A stretch of 64,000 nucleotides of DNA from an uncultured Lachnospiraceae bacterium (lineage in GTDB: Bacteria; Bacillota; Clostridia; Lachnospirales; Lachnospiraceae). The stretch covers positions 1 through 64,000 of the forward strand of contig CAJUNP010000004.1 in NCBI GenBank assembly GCA_910587935.1. The letters are read 5' to 3'. Below the pieces are notes generated by a model. The model ran no database searches. It worked only from the letters and a program-made list of their open reading frames with translations, and was not told where the DNA came from. Below, in pieces: positions 54,300-62,883 of the stretch. The translations under genes were made by a program, and so were the position numbers. The first letter of the stretch is position 1, and the number at the start of each line of letters is the position of its first letter.

Positions 54300-55217
54300 A
54301 TGTATGATTTGATAATAATCGGTTCGGGTCCCGCGGGGTTATCGGCCGCGGTTTATGGAAAACGGGCGGGACTTGAGCTTTTGGTAATGGAAAGACAGCC
54401 TATGAGCGGCGGACAGATTTTGAACACTTATGAGGTAGACAATTATCTGGGACTGCCCGGAATGAACGGATTTGATATGGGAATGAAGTTCAGAGAACAT
54501 GCCGACCGCATGGGGATTACGTTTTTGGAAGCAAAGGTAGAAGCGATCCGGCAGGAAGACTCCGTTAATAAAGTGGTAACGGATCAGGGGGAATATGAAA
54601 GCCGGACGGTCATTTTCGCCGCGGGAGCGGAACATGCAAAGCTTGGAATTCCCGGGGAAGAAAGACTTGCAGGTATGGGCGTTTCTTATTGTGCGACCTG
54701 CGACGGCGCTTTTTTCAGGAATCGTGAGACAGCCGTAATCGGCGGCGGAGATGTGGCTGTTGAGGATGCGATTTTCCTGGCGGGAAGCTGTGAAAAGGTT
54801 TATCTGGTCCACCGCAGGGACGAACTGCGGGCAGCGGCGGTTTTACAGGAAAGGCTGTTTTCCCTGCCTAATGTGGAGATCCTTTGGGATCATGTGGCAG
54901 AGGAGATTCTGGGGCAGGATACGGTTCATGGACTTCGGCTTAAAAATGTCAAATCCGGAGAGGAAAAAACGCTTCAGGTGGCAGGGGTTTTCATAGCAGT
55001 GGGAATAATACCCCAGACAGAGCTGCTTGACGGTCTGGCTGACCGGAATGACGGCGGATACGTGTTGGCCGGAGAGGACGGTATTACCAGTGCCGAAGGA
55101 ATTTTTGCGGCGGGAGACTGCCGCAGTAAGAACCTGCGGCAGATTATTACGGCGGTAGCCGACGGCGCCAACGCGGCGACAAGCGCATGGAGTTATTTAT
55201 TAAAGAAGGAGAAATAA
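54300..55217 (+). CDS. trxB: Thioredoxin reductase family flavoprotein
   Basis: A 305-residue FAD/NADPH pyridine nucleotide-disulfide reductase. FAD motif IIGSGPAGLSAAVYG, redox pair CATC in VSYCATCDGAFF, NADPH motif VIGGGDVAVEDAIFL and the C-terminal AAGDCRSKNLRQI. No thioredoxin gene is adjacent. ATG 54300 is preferred (GGGAGAA just upstream); ATG 54288 is also possible. It probably supplies thiol reducing power in the cytosol. Confidence 0.9.
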   Translation: MYDLIIIGSGPAGLSAAVYGKRAGLELLVMERQPMSGGQILNTYEVDNYLGLPGMNGFDMGMKFREHADRMGITFLEAKVEAIRQEDSVNKVVTDQGEYESRTVIFAAGAEHAKLGIPGEERLAGMGVSYCATCDGAFFRNRETAVIGGGDVAVEDAIFLAGSCEKVYLVHRRDELRAAAVLQERLFSLPNVEILWDHVAEEILGQDTVHGLRLKNVKSGEEKTLQVAGVFIAVGIIPQTELLDGLADRNDGGYVLAGEDGITSAEGIFAAGDCRSKNLRQIITAVADGANAATSAWSYLLKKEK

Positions 55218-55268
55218 AAAGTTACATTTTTTAATAAATTTGAAATACTTGGCAATTGCCGATTCGTG

Positions 55269-55297
55269 TTGACAAAAGGAAATAATGATGTTATATT
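55269..55297 (+). promoter_or_regulatory. Sigma-A promoter of the NlpC/P60 gene
   Basis: TTGACA at 55269-55274, 17-base spacer, TATATT at 55292-55297; a strong housekeeping promoter. Downstream are AT-rich bases with GTAATAAATTTGTAAC, which might be a protein-binding palindrome. Confidence 0.8.
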
Positions 55298-55380
55298 ATT
55301 TAACAGATGTAATAAATTTGTAACATATGAATCGAAAAAGCATCATATAATGGTGAGCAGGAATTGCTAAGGAGAAAGTT

Positions 55381-56595
55381 ATGCATACAAAAACTGTGAA
55401 AATTGCGGCGGGAATGGCTGCGGCCATGCTGGTATTTTCCAATATTAATATAAAATCATTTGCGACGGGAACCGCATTAAACGGAATTAATTCCGTGCTT
55501 CCCTCCGGCGGAGTGAACCTGACTCTTGCAAAAGGGCCTTCCCTGGACAGTCTGCAGGGAAGCGATGACAATCATAAAATTGAACCTACATTGGAGCTGT
55601 CTTCTATTGAAGATATACAGGCTGCCACGGCGGCCAGCGTAGAGGAACTGGAGGAAGAAGGGTTCAAAAATCTGGTTATAGCGCAGGTTGACAGGTATGT
55701 GAATGTGCGCAGTATTCCCAGCGAAGAGGGAGAGATTGTCGGCAAGCTTTACGATGATTCGGTTGGTACGTTTCTTTCGGAGCAGGATGGCTGGTATGAG
55801 ATTCAATCCGGTTCCGTAACCGGATATGTGAAAGGTGAATATTGTGTGACCGGGGAAGCGGCCGTAGAACTTGCGAAGCAGGTTGGAACCCGGATTGCGG
55901 TGGTAGATACGACGACGCTTTTCGTTCGTGAGGAGCCGACTACGGAGTCATCCATTCTGGGAATGGTTCCGGATGAAGAAGAATTGCTGGTAACGGAAGA
56001 GCTTGACGGATGGGTTAAGGTTAATATTGAAGAGGGCGACGGTTACGTATCCACAGAGTATGTTAATTTGAAGACCGAATTTGTAGAAGCCGAATCCCGG
56101 GAAGAAGAAGAAGCGCGTCTTAAGAAGGAAGAAGAAGCGCGCAGAAAGGCTCAGGAAGCTGCTAGGGCATCGCAGGCAGCGCAGACCCAGGATGCGCCGG
56201 CAGGCCAGGAGAGTACAGGAGGGCAGGCTGTTTCCTATTCGGGAGACGGCAGCATGGGATCAAGTGTTGTAGAGTATGCGCTGCAGTTTGTAGGTAATCC
56301 TTACGTATACGGCGGCACCAGCCTGACAAACGGCGCGGATTGTTCCGGTTTTGTTATGAGTGTATATGCCAACTTCGGCGTATCACTTCCCCATTCTTCT
56401 ACGGCGGACCGAAGCCAGGGGTATGCGGTGGATGGTCTGGAGAATGCTATTCCGGGTGATCTCGTATGTTATTCGGGGCATGTAGGTATATATATCGGTA
56501 ACGGACAGATTGTTCATGCATCCACATCTAAGACGGGAATTGTTGTAGGCAATGCAAGTTATAGAAAAGTGCTTGCAGTGCGCCGAATCTTCTAA
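55381..56595 (+). CDS. SH3-domain NlpC/P60 cell wall hydrolase
   Basis: A 404-residue secreted protein: signal peptide 1-29 (AAGMAAAMLVFS, cleavage near ATG), SH3b domain 1 at about 96-158 (VDRYVNVRSIPSEEGEIVGKL), SH3b domain 2 at about 170-232 (VVDTTTLFVREEPT), a highly charged Glu/Ala/Arg spacer at 236-270, and the NlpC/P60 domain at about 292-404. The catalytic Cys321 is in NGADCSGFV, His367 in GHVGIYIG, His379 in IVHASTS. It cuts peptidoglycan stem peptides (gamma-D-glutamyl bond). It has its own promoter and a terminator. Confidence 0.93.
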   Translation: MHTKTVKIAAGMAAAMLVFSNINIKSFATGTALNGINSVLPSGGVNLTLAKGPSLDSLQGSDDNHKIEPTLELSSIEDIQAATAASVEELEEEGFKNLVIAQVDRYVNVRSIPSEEGEIVGKLYDDSVGTFLSEQDGWYEIQSGSVTGYVKGEYCVTGEAAVELAKQVGTRIAVVDTTTLFVREEPTTESSILGMVPDEEELLVTEELDGWVKVNIEEGDGYVSTEYVNLKTEFVEAESREEEEARLKKEEEARRKAQEAARASQAAQTQDAPAGQESTGGQAVSYSGDGSMGSSVVEYALQFVGNPYVYGGTSLTNGADCSGFVMSVYANFGVSLPHSSTADRSQGYAVDGLENAIPGDLVCYSGHVGIYIGNGQIVHASTSKTGIVVGNASYRKVLAVRRIF

Positions 56596-56630
56596 CTCGA
56601 ATTATTAGAAAATTCAGATAAAAACCATGG

Positions 56631-56663
56631 CAAACAGCGGACAATTCCGCTGTTTGTTTTTTT
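56631..56663 (+). terminator. Terminator of the NlpC/P60 gene
   Basis: CAAACAGCGG (56631-56640) and CCGCTGTTTG (56647-56656) form a perfect 10-bp stem followed by TTTTTTT. Confidence 0.9.
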
Positions 56664-56761
56664 GATAAAAGGCTGGTTTCAGGTAAGGATTGTGCAAAAG
56701 TACTAAAAACTTTAAAGCGCCGACAAAAAGTACGAAAATAACCGCCTCTGTTTAGAGCAGG

Positions 56762-56832
56762 TTATCCACATAAATCATTAGGCTTTTTACGATAAAATGG
56801 ACTTATGCACTAAGTTATACACATTATCCACA
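56762..56832 (+). promoter_or_regulatory. Cluster of DnaA boxes in the intergenic region before hpf
   Basis: Perfect DnaA boxes TTATCCACA at 56762-56770 and 56824-56832, a one-mismatch TTATACACA at 56815-56823, and a weaker TTATGCACT at 56803-56811, all on the plus strand in an AT-rich stretch. A 9-bp inverted repeat (TTCCTTTTG/CAAAAGGAA at 56841-56849 and 56869-56877) follows. The 450-base gap between the wall hydrolase and hpf holds this cluster, a terminator and a promoter. Confidence 0.7.
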
Positions 56833-56983
56833 GTTTTTGTTTCCTTTTGCCTATAATTTTATGGTAACCAAAAGGAACGAGTGTTTTGTGAAGTTGTCCT
56901 AAAGTTTTGCTTTTTACCTGAAAAAGGAGAAATAAGGGTTGACTTTTTCGAATTCTAAAACCATTATTAAATTTTCTAAATTG

Positions 56984-57013
56984 TTGCAAAAAGCTTAAGC
57001 AATATGGTATAAT
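56984..57013 (+). promoter_or_regulatory. Promoter of hpf
   Basis: TTGCAA at 56984-56989, 18-base spacer, TATAAT at 57008-57013 with TGG just before it (extended -10). Confidence 0.7.
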
Positions 57014-57045
57014 GCTTATACAATAAAAACGAAGGGGTGAGTACT

Positions 57046-57573
57046 ATGAAGTTTATTATCGTCGGAAGAAATATTGACGTGACGCCGGGATTAAGAGAAG
57101 CAGTAGAAAGTAAAATTGGAAAATTAGAGAGATATTTTACCGCAGAGACGGAAGTGCATGTAACTTTAAGCGTTGAGAAGGACAGGCAGAAGATTGAGGT
57201 AACGATTCCGGTAAAAGGGAATATTATCCGTTCTGAGCAGGTCAGCAGCGATATGTATGTATCCATTGATCTGGTGGAGGAAATTATTGAACGTCAGTTA
57301 AAGAAATATAAAAGCAAGATTGTGGACAGGCATCAGAACGGTTCCTTCTTTACGGAAGCGTATATGGACCACAATTATATGGACGAAGAGGAAATCAAGA
57401 TTGTACGAAGCAAGAAATTTGACATTAAGCCTATGTATCCGGAGGATGCGTGCATCCAGATGGAGTTGTTAGGACATAATTTCTTTGTTTTCCACAATGC
57501 GGAGACAGATCAGGTGAATGTAGTTTATAAAAGGAAGGGAGATACGTACGGTTTAATTGAACCGGAACAGTAG
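57046..57573 (+). CDS. hpf: Ribosome hibernation-promoting factor, long form
   Basis: A 175-residue protein: N-terminal domain 1-105 (MKFIIVGRNIDVTPGLREAVE, an HPF/YfiA fold that sits in the ribosome decoding centre) and the C-terminal dimerisation domain (KKFDIKPMYPEDACIQMELLGHNFFVF, ending NVVYKRKGDTYGLIEPE). Long-form HPF makes 100S dimers in stationary phase. ATG 57046 is chosen with AAGGGGTG upstream; GTG 57037 is less likely. Confidence 0.95.
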   Translation: MKFIIVGRNIDVTPGLREAVESKIGKLERYFTAETEVHVTLSVEKDRQKIEVTIPVKGNIIRSEQVSSDMYVSIDLVEEIIERQLKKYKSKIVDRHQNGSFFTEAYMDHNYMDEEEIKIVRSKKFDIKPMYPEDACIQMELLGHNFFVFHNAETDQVNVVYKRKGDTYGLIEPEQ

Positions 57574-57611
57574 GATAGAAATATATAAGGGGTATATAGG
57601 ATAGAAGGATC

Positions 57612-57658
57612 AGAAACAGAGAGTGCAGACGTGCGGGAGCGTTGGCGCTCTCTGTTTT
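57612..57658 (+). terminator. Terminator of hpf
   Basis: AAACAGAGAG (57614-57623) pairs with CTCTCTGTTT (57648-57657) in a 10-bp stem, followed by a short T-stretch. Confidence 0.65.
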
Positions 57659-57838
57659 CGCATAAAAAAGAGGAATACGGCTGTTAATTATGACATGAAA
57701 TTATGCCGTTTATTACAAATCGAGTTATTGCCACAGGAATGTTGTATAATACCTATGTGCAAATCGGAACTGTGCAAAATGGAATTTTGTGAAAGGGGAT
57801 TCGTGAATTATTTCATTTTGTCCGGTCCGGATAAGCTG

Positions 57839-57882
57839 AAGAAACAGAGTATTCCTTGAACTGCGGAAGCCTCTGTTTCTTT
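57839..57882 (+). terminator. Hairpin between hpf region and degV (weak terminator)
   Basis: AAGAAACAGAG pairs with CTCTGTTTCTT (11 bp), followed by TTAGTT. It closes the intergenic stretch 57660-57890, which otherwise holds only a TATAAT at 57745-57750 and a possible 18-residue reading frame at 57803-57859. Confidence 0.5.
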
Positions 57883-57894
57883 AGTTGAGGGGTA

Positions 57895-58752
57895 TCAGGC
57901 TTTAACGCCCTTCTCAAAAAATGCGACCACAATTGCATTAGGTCCCACATGAGTGCCTATGGTTGCCCCGACTGAACAAATGGGAAGATGTTCCGTATAG
58001 CCAGTCCATAAGGCTTCGCTGTCCTTTATATATTTTTGCAGCATGGTATCGTCCAAGCCTGTATAGCCGAGACAGAAAGGTTTGTCAAAGTCAACGCCGT
58101 CTGTTTTTTCGATTTCTTTGATAAGAAAGTTATTGCCGTTCCGGGAACCTCTGGCTTTTCCGAGCATAACGACTTCTCCGCCTCTTACGGTGACGACCGG
58201 TTTGATGGAGAGGGTTCCGCCAACAAAGGCGGCTGTTTTAGAGATGCGGCCGCCCTTTTTCAAATATTCAAGGGTATCCAGAAGACCGATAATATGTATT
58301 TTTTCTCTGGCATGTTCCAGAATTTTTACAATTTCCGAAAGCGGTGTGCGGCGGTCAAGCAGAGAGAGGGCATAGTTGACTAAAATCTGTTCTCCAATGG
58401 TTGCGTTCAGGCTGTCGATGACAAAAACGTCGCCTTCAAATTCTCTGGCGGCAAGCTGCGCACTTTGGAAAGTGCCGGAAAGCTTGCTGGAAAGCGTGAT
58501 AATCAGGACTTTTTCACCGTTTTCGACAGCTTTTTGGCAGGCCTCCCCAAAAACGGCGGGGCCAATGAGGCTTGTAACCGGCAGCGTATCGCTCTCAATC
58601 AGTTTTTCATAAAATTCATGATGACTGATGGTAACGCCGTCAAAAAATTCTTCTTCGCCAAAGCGGATGGACATTGGTAATACGGTCAGATCTGTTCTTT
58701 CCGATGCGACAATATCGGATGCAGAGTCTGTTATAATTCTTATTTTTTCCAT
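57895..58752 (-). CDS. DegV family fatty-acid binding protein
   Basis: A 285-residue DegV (FakB-like) protein. Family marks are IITDSASDIV at the N-terminus, SLIGPAVFGEACQKAVENG, LSSKLSGTFQSA and VIDSLNATIGEQILV. FakB proteins present fatty acids to the FakA kinase for phospholipid synthesis. No FakA gene is adjacent. Start ATG 58752 follows GAAAGGA; an upstream ATG (13 codons) is possible. It is the last gene in the minus-strand group. Confidence 0.9.
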   Translation of the reverse strand: MEKIRIITDSASDIVASERTDLTVLPMSIRFGEEEFFDGVTISHHEFYEKLIESDTLPVTSLIGPAVFGEACQKAVENGEKVLIITLSSKLSGTFQSAQLAAREFEGDVFVIDSLNATIGEQILVNYALSLLDRRTPLSEIVKILEHAREKIHIIGLLDTLEYLKKGGRISKTAAFVGGTLSIKPVVTVRGGEVVMLGKARGSRNGNNFLIKEIEKTDGVDFDKPFCLGYTGLDDTMLQKYIKDSEALWTGYTEHLPICSVGATIGTHVGPNAIVVAFFEKGVKA

Positions 58753-58780
58753 GTGGAAGTTTCCTTTCCTGTTTGTCATT

Positions 58781-60160
58781 TTATCGTTCAAACAAACGAA
58801 TCAGCCGGATGTCAAGCTTTGAGTGGGGCCTGTAACGCAGGGGCAGATCCGGAAATGTTTTTTTATCAACAATACTTTTTTTATGTGAAAATGTGTCAAA
58901 ACCGGCTTTTCCATGGTAGGAGCCCATACCGCTTGCGCCGACTCCACCAAATCCCATATTGCTGGTGGCCAGATGAACAAGGGTATCGTTGACGCATCCG
59001 CCGCCGAAGCGGATTTGTTCCGTTGCGAAGCGGATCGCCTTTTTACTGGAGGAAAAAATGTACAATGCAAGCGGAGCGTCCATGGAATTGATTTTTGCGG
59101 CGGCTTCACGTAAACTCTTATAGGTCACAACAGGCAGGAGCGGCCCGAAAATTTCTTCTCCCATAACGGCGTCCTCCCAGGTAACGGGCGCCATTACAGT
59201 AGGTGAGATTTGCAGTGTTTTGGCATTTGTCTGTCCGCCGCATATGATTTTGGAGGAATCCATCAGACCGCAAAGCCGATCGAAGTGCCGTTTGTTTATG
59301 ATTTTACCATAGGCGGGATTTTCAAGCGGCCGTGTTCCATATTGCTTTTTGATTTGTATCTGCAGTTCTTTTATTAATTTATCTTTGATAGAATCGGCGC
59401 AGTAAATATAGTCCGGAGCCACGCAGGTCTGCCCGCAGTTAATAAATTTTCCAAATACAATTCTTCTGGCGGCAAGCCGGATGTCAGCGGTTTCATCGAC
59501 GATACAGGGACTTTTTCCACCAAGCTCCAGAGTGATGGGAATTAAACGTTCCGACGCCTTCCTCATCACTTCTTTGCCTACCGGTTTGCTTCCCGTAAAG
59601 AAAATATAGTCAAAGTTACAGTCTAACAGGGCGGCGTTTTCCTGTCTGCCGCCTTTTATAACGGTCACATAATCAGGCGGATATAATTTTTTTATTATTT
59701 TTTCAAGAATATCGGCCGTGGCGGGCGCATAGGCGCTTGGTTTTAAAACGGCGGTATTTCCGGCGGCCAGTGCGTCCACCAGGGGATCCAGCGATAAAAG
59801 AAGCGGATAATTCCAGGGACTCATAATCAGCACCGTTCCATAGGGAACGGGTTTTATATAGCTGTGAGAAGGCATTTGTCCTATGGGCGTATGGACGCGG
59901 CAGGGGCGGGCATATTCGGAAAGATGCCGCAGCATATGACGAATTTCGCTTTTGACAAGTCCGATTTCGCACATGTAGCTTTCGGCGGCGCTTTTTCCCA
60001 GGTCGGTGTGCAGGGCGGAGGTTAGTTCGGATTCATAGCTTTCCAGGGAGTCAAGCAGTTTTTTTAACGCAGTTTTTCTTGTGCTGACGGGAAACGTTTT
60101 TCCGGCGGAAAAAAATGCTTTTTGCTTTTGCAGAACGGTTTGAATATAGATCGATTCCAT
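58781..60160 (-). CDS. Aldehyde dehydrogenase (class 3 / fatty-aldehyde-like)
   Basis: A 459-residue NAD(P)-dependent enzyme that oxidises aldehydes to acids. Motifs: VLIMSPWNYPLLLSLDPLVDAL, catalytic Glu in ITLELGGKSPCIV, catalytic Cys in NCGQTCVAPDYI, EIFGPLLPVV. The class is shared with coniferyl/fatty aldehyde dehydrogenases. It overlaps the upstream MarR gene by one base (TAATG) and follows AGGAGG, so both are in one operon and probably controlled by that regulator. Confidence 0.93.
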   Translation of the reverse strand: MESIYIQTVLQKQKAFFSAGKTFPVSTRKTALKKLLDSLESYESELTSALHTDLGKSAAESYMCEIGLVKSEIRHMLRHLSEYARPCRVHTPIGQMPSHSYIKPVPYGTVLIMSPWNYPLLLSLDPLVDALAAGNTAVLKPSAYAPATADILEKIIKKLYPPDYVTVIKGGRQENAALLDCNFDYIFFTGSKPVGKEVMRKASERLIPITLELGGKSPCIVDETADIRLAARRIVFGKFINCGQTCVAPDYIYCADSIKDKLIKELQIQIKKQYGTRPLENPAYGKIINKRHFDRLCGLMDSSKIICGGQTNAKTLQISPTVMAPVTWEDAVMGEEIFGPLLPVVTYKSLREAAAKINSMDAPLALYIFSSSKKAIRFATEQIRFGGGCVNDTLVHLATSNMGFGGVGASGMGSYHGKAGFDTFSHKKSIVDKKTFPDLPLRYRPHSKLDIRLIRLFER

Positions 60161-60630
60161 TATTTTGCGGCCTCCTGTAGTTCTTCCTGTTTCGTTAGAT
60201 ATGTGGTCAGATTGCTGAGAATTAACTTCATGGCGTCATAAAAAATGTTGCGCTGTTCGTCGGTAAGACCGCTGCCGCCGCTGAAAAGAACGGCTTCAAT
60301 TCGGCGGTTCATTGCTTCTGTAAGCTTCCGTCCATGATCCGTGAGATAGTACAGTGTGCGGTAGGAGCGTTTGTTTTCCGGAAGGTTACAATATATCAGC
60401 TCCCTGGCAAGTAACTGGCTCAGGCTTCGGGAAACGGCGGATTTATCTTCCCGGCATAGCCTTGTAAGCTGTGTGGCGGTCAGCCCCGCGTCGCTTTTTC
60501 CAAGGTAATACAAACACATGGCATGGCCGGCACGTAATCCGAACGGTTTCATTTCCAATTCTTTTATTTTTTGCAGGCATCGGTTTAATTCCAGTATACA
60601 ACATGTAAAAGCTTCAAAACGGTTTTCCAT
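60160..60630 (-). CDS. MarR family transcriptional regulator
   Basis: A 156-residue winged-helix regulator: MKPFGLRAGHAMCLYYLGKSDAGLTATQLTRLC, recognition helix DKSAVSRSLSQLLARELI and wing NKRSYRTLYYLTDHGRK. It is the first gene of the aldehyde dehydrogenase operon and should bind the two palindromes in front of it, repressing its own operon until an aldehyde or phenolic ligand binds (inferred from MarR family behaviour). The region between this gene and 60858 holds only these sites. Confidence 0.92.
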   Translation of the reverse strand: MENRFEAFTCCILELNRCLQKIKELEMKPFGLRAGHAMCLYYLGKSDAGLTATQLTRLCREDKSAVSRSLSQLLARELIYCNLPENKRSYRTLYYLTDHGRKLTEAMNRRIEAVLFSGGSGLTDEQRNIFYDAMKLILSNLTTYLTKQEELQEAAK

Positions 60631-60650
60631 TGGTATCTCCTTAAGTGAAA

Positions 60651-60702
60651 TGTTGATAAATCAACAAAATAATGCTAGCATATTCATGTTGATGTGTCAA
60701 CA
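60651..60702 (-). promoter_or_regulatory. Two MarR operators and promoter of the MarR-aldehyde dehydrogenase operon
   Basis: TGTTGATAAATCAACA at 60651-60666 and TGTTGATGTGTCAACA at 60687-60702 share the half-site TGTTGA/TCAACA, with centres 36 bp apart. The second covers a minus-strand TTGACA (-35) with TAGCAT (-10) 17 bases further, so binding would block RNA polymerase. Confidence 0.8.
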
Positions 60703-60857
60703 TTTATAAAAGTCGTTAAATTGTTCTTTAAGATATATACCTTTTGCACAAATTTTTTGTTGTATTTTTGTAAATTATTATAGTTGTAATATAAGATATT
60801 TAATTGTATAATTTAAATACAATAATAGTAATTGAGATGCGAAAGGAGAAGTTAATT

Positions 60858-61109
60858 ATGAAAAGAACCAAAAAAATTCTCGTTGTGCTTCTGGGAACCC
60901 TTATGTTATTTGGCGCTACTGCTACGGCAAGCGCAGCCAGCTATCCGTATAACATAGGCTGTCCGCATTGTTCCTATCCGAATTCTGCCGAGAGACAATC
61001 AACTGTAGCGCAGGGAACATGCTGGTGTGGACAACCCAAAGTTCTTTACAGATGCGGTCACTGTTCAATGCATTTATATGGATGCACACAGGGACATGCC
61101 ACAAAGTAA
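60858..61109 (+). CDS. Small secreted Cys-rich protein
   Basis: An 83-residue protein with signal peptide MKRTKKILVVLLGTLMLFGATATASA and cleavage near ASA-AS. The mature part of about 57 residues has seven Cys and several His in CPHC, CWC, RCGHC and GCTQGHA, spaced like a zinc ribbon or rubredoxin-like knuckle. I do not recognise the family. AAAGGAG lies before ATG 60858. It has its own terminator and is AT-rich upstream. It may be a surface metal-binding protein or a peptide toxin; this is open. Confidence 0.7.
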   Translation: MKRTKKILVVLLGTLMLFGATATASAASYPYNIGCPHCSYPNSAERQSTVAQGTCWCGQPKVLYRCGHCSMHLYGCTQGHATK

Positions 61110-61155
61110 TTGATGACTTACATCATTATATTTGTAAAAAGGTTTGATACCATTC

Positions 61156-61193
61156 TAAGAGCGGCAGTGCAATAACGGCCGCTCTTACTTTTT
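61156..61193 (+). terminator. Terminator of the small secreted protein gene
   Basis: TAAGAGCGGC (61156-61165) pairs with GCCGCTCTTA (61178-61187), a 10-bp stem followed by CTTTTTG. Confidence 0.9.
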
Positions 61194-61276
61194 GCAACGA
61201 GTCTGCCGTAAGAAAGGTATGCCGGATATTTTAGCCGCATACATTTTCATGAGAGAAAAAATCCGGGTTAAAATGT

Positions 61277-62338
61277 ATGAGATATCTGACATGGCTTCGT
61301 AAAGCAATCATAGCTGAAGGAATATTGATTTTAGCGCTTTTTGCGGTCGTATCCCGAAAAGACGCAGAAGAAAAACAGCCTGCCGGGGGAGCGGAAAATA
61401 TTCAGGTTTCGGCAAAAGGGGATTATATAAAGTGGGTGGATTTTAAAGTTTCGTATGAGGCTCTGTGTAAGGCGTACGAGTGGGATATTCAGACCCATGG
61501 AAGCGAAACGGAACTGGACTGGATCGAGCTGCTTGCGTATGCCGCGGCAAAAACCGGAGGAAATGTGGATAAAAAAGCATGCAAGTATATTGATACGGCG
61601 GCAGAAGAACTTATGGGAAAAGAGACAACTATAAAAACGCTTACCAGAGACATGGAATATTACCCTTATTATCTGCAGGCATATTCTGCAGTTTTGGATG
61701 GATTTGTAGGAGAATATGAGGCGGAGCTTGCGGATGAGACGGGCGGAACCACATGGGAGAAAAGATATGGGCTGAAAGCTTTTTCGCCCGTTGCAAAAGG
61801 TTTTTATTATGAAGATTATGATGATTTCGGCGCCAGCAGGAGCTATGGCTATGCCAGGCCGCATTTGGGGCATGATATGATGGGGCAGGTGGGTACGCCC
61901 ATAATAGCCATTGAAAGCGGCACCGTAGAAGCCCTTGGCTGGAACCAGTACGGAGGATGGCGTATCGGCATCCGAAGCCATGATAAAAAACGTTACTATT
62001 ATTACGCTCACCTGCGGCAGAATTACCCCTATGCGGAATGGCTGGAGGAAGGCTGTGAAGTAACGGCCGGCGATGTTATTGGCTATATGGGACACACCGG
62101 CTACAGCACGAAAGAAAATGTGAACAATATAGAAGTTACGCATTTGCATTGGGGGCTGGAACTCATTTTTGACGAATCCCAGAAGGAGAGCAATAATGAG
62201 ATCTGGATTGACGTCTATGCGCTGACACGGTTTTTATATAAAAACCGTTCGGAGGTTGTGAAGGTGGAAGGAACGAAGGAATGGAAAAGAGTCTATGGGC
62301 TGAGAGAAGAGGCAGGCAAGGAGGAAATTATAAAATAA
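61277..62338 (+). CDS. M23 family metallopeptidase (LytM-like)
   Basis: A 353-residue protein with an N-terminal membrane anchor (IIAEGILILALFAVV). The C-terminal half is a LytM domain: HLGHDMMGQVGTPI with the first metal His and Asp, YYYYAHL, and THLHWGLEL with the HxH pair. M23 enzymes cut peptidoglycan cross-bridges; the anchor places it outside the membrane. The middle region (about 40-170) is helical and may bind the wall. The ribosome binding site is weak and the start at 61277 is the best of the nearby ATGs. Confidence 0.88.
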   Translation: MRYLTWLRKAIIAEGILILALFAVVSRKDAEEKQPAGGAENIQVSAKGDYIKWVDFKVSYEALCKAYEWDIQTHGSETELDWIELLAYAAAKTGGNVDKKACKYIDTAAEELMGKETTIKTLTRDMEYYPYYLQAYSAVLDGFVGEYEAELADETGGTTWEKRYGLKAFSPVAKGFYYEDYDDFGASRSYGYARPHLGHDMMGQVGTPIIAIESGTVEALGWNQYGGWRIGIRSHDKKRYYYYAHLRQNYPYAEWLEEGCEVTAGDVIGYMGHTGYSTKENVNNIEVTHLHWGLELIFDESQKESNNEIWIDVYALTRFLYKNRSEVVKVEGTKEWKRVYGLREEAGKEEIIK

Positions 62339-62449
62339 GCTTTTTTATTTGGCGGGCGTCAATTTATGGCCGTAATGAATAATTCATAAAATCCGAGAAA
62401 CAATAGGAAAAAAATGAACTGCCGTAAACCGGCGGACAGGAGGCCTTAT

Positions 62450-62827
62450 ATGGAACAGGAAACGAAATTTTATGCGGGTAACGATCAAAAGAGTATTTTA
62501 AAACTTATTAAAGGGAGCGATATTCCGCAGGGATTACAGGAACTTTGCGCGGAGATGAAGGAGGGAGCGGGCGAAAAACATCTGCCGGTTGCCGAACTGG
62601 AACAAAATAAAGTGGTTGTCAAGGTGGGCAGCGTGTTTCATCCCATGCTGGAGGAACACAGTATTGAATGGGTATATCTGAAAACCGAAAAATGTGAACA
62701 GCTTATGTACCTTAAACCGGGCGGCGATCCGGTGGCGGAATTCGCGCTTCTTCCGGGGGATAAACCGGTATGCGTATATGCTTACTGTAATCTGCATGGA
62801 TTGTGGAAACTGCCTTTGCACGGATAG
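62450..62827 (+). CDS. Superoxide reductase (desulfoferrodoxin, class II)
   Basis: A 125-residue neelaredoxin-type enzyme that reduces superoxide to peroxide with a square-pyramidal Fe(His)4Cys centre. Ligands visible: His in KHLPV, HPMLEEH in FHPMLEEHSIEWVYL, and Cys/His in YCNLHGLW. The rubredoxin-like N-terminal domain of class I is missing. ATG 62450 is used with AGGAGG; upstream frame to 62414 has no family signal. Typical oxidative-stress defence of anaerobes. Confidence 0.92.
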   Translation: MEQETKFYAGNDQKSILKLIKGSDIPQGLQELCAEMKEGAGEKHLPVAELEQNKVVVKVGSVFHPMLEEHSIEWVYLKTEKCEQLMYLKPGGDPVAEFALLPGDKPVCVYAYCNLHGLWKLPLHG

Positions 62828-62883
62828 GCTTTTGCCGTGTGTTTTAGTCATAGAAATTTAACAATTGTACCCGTTGAAAAACA

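Noticed and set aside
56762..56832. Chromosomal origin of replication
   Set aside because: DnaA boxes are present but no dnaA, dnaN, rpmH, rnpA or gid genes are near; a regulatory or titration cluster is more likely.
57623..57859. 78-residue plus-strand frame
   Set aside because: It starts inside the hpf terminator and has no family signal; only the last 18 codons could be real.
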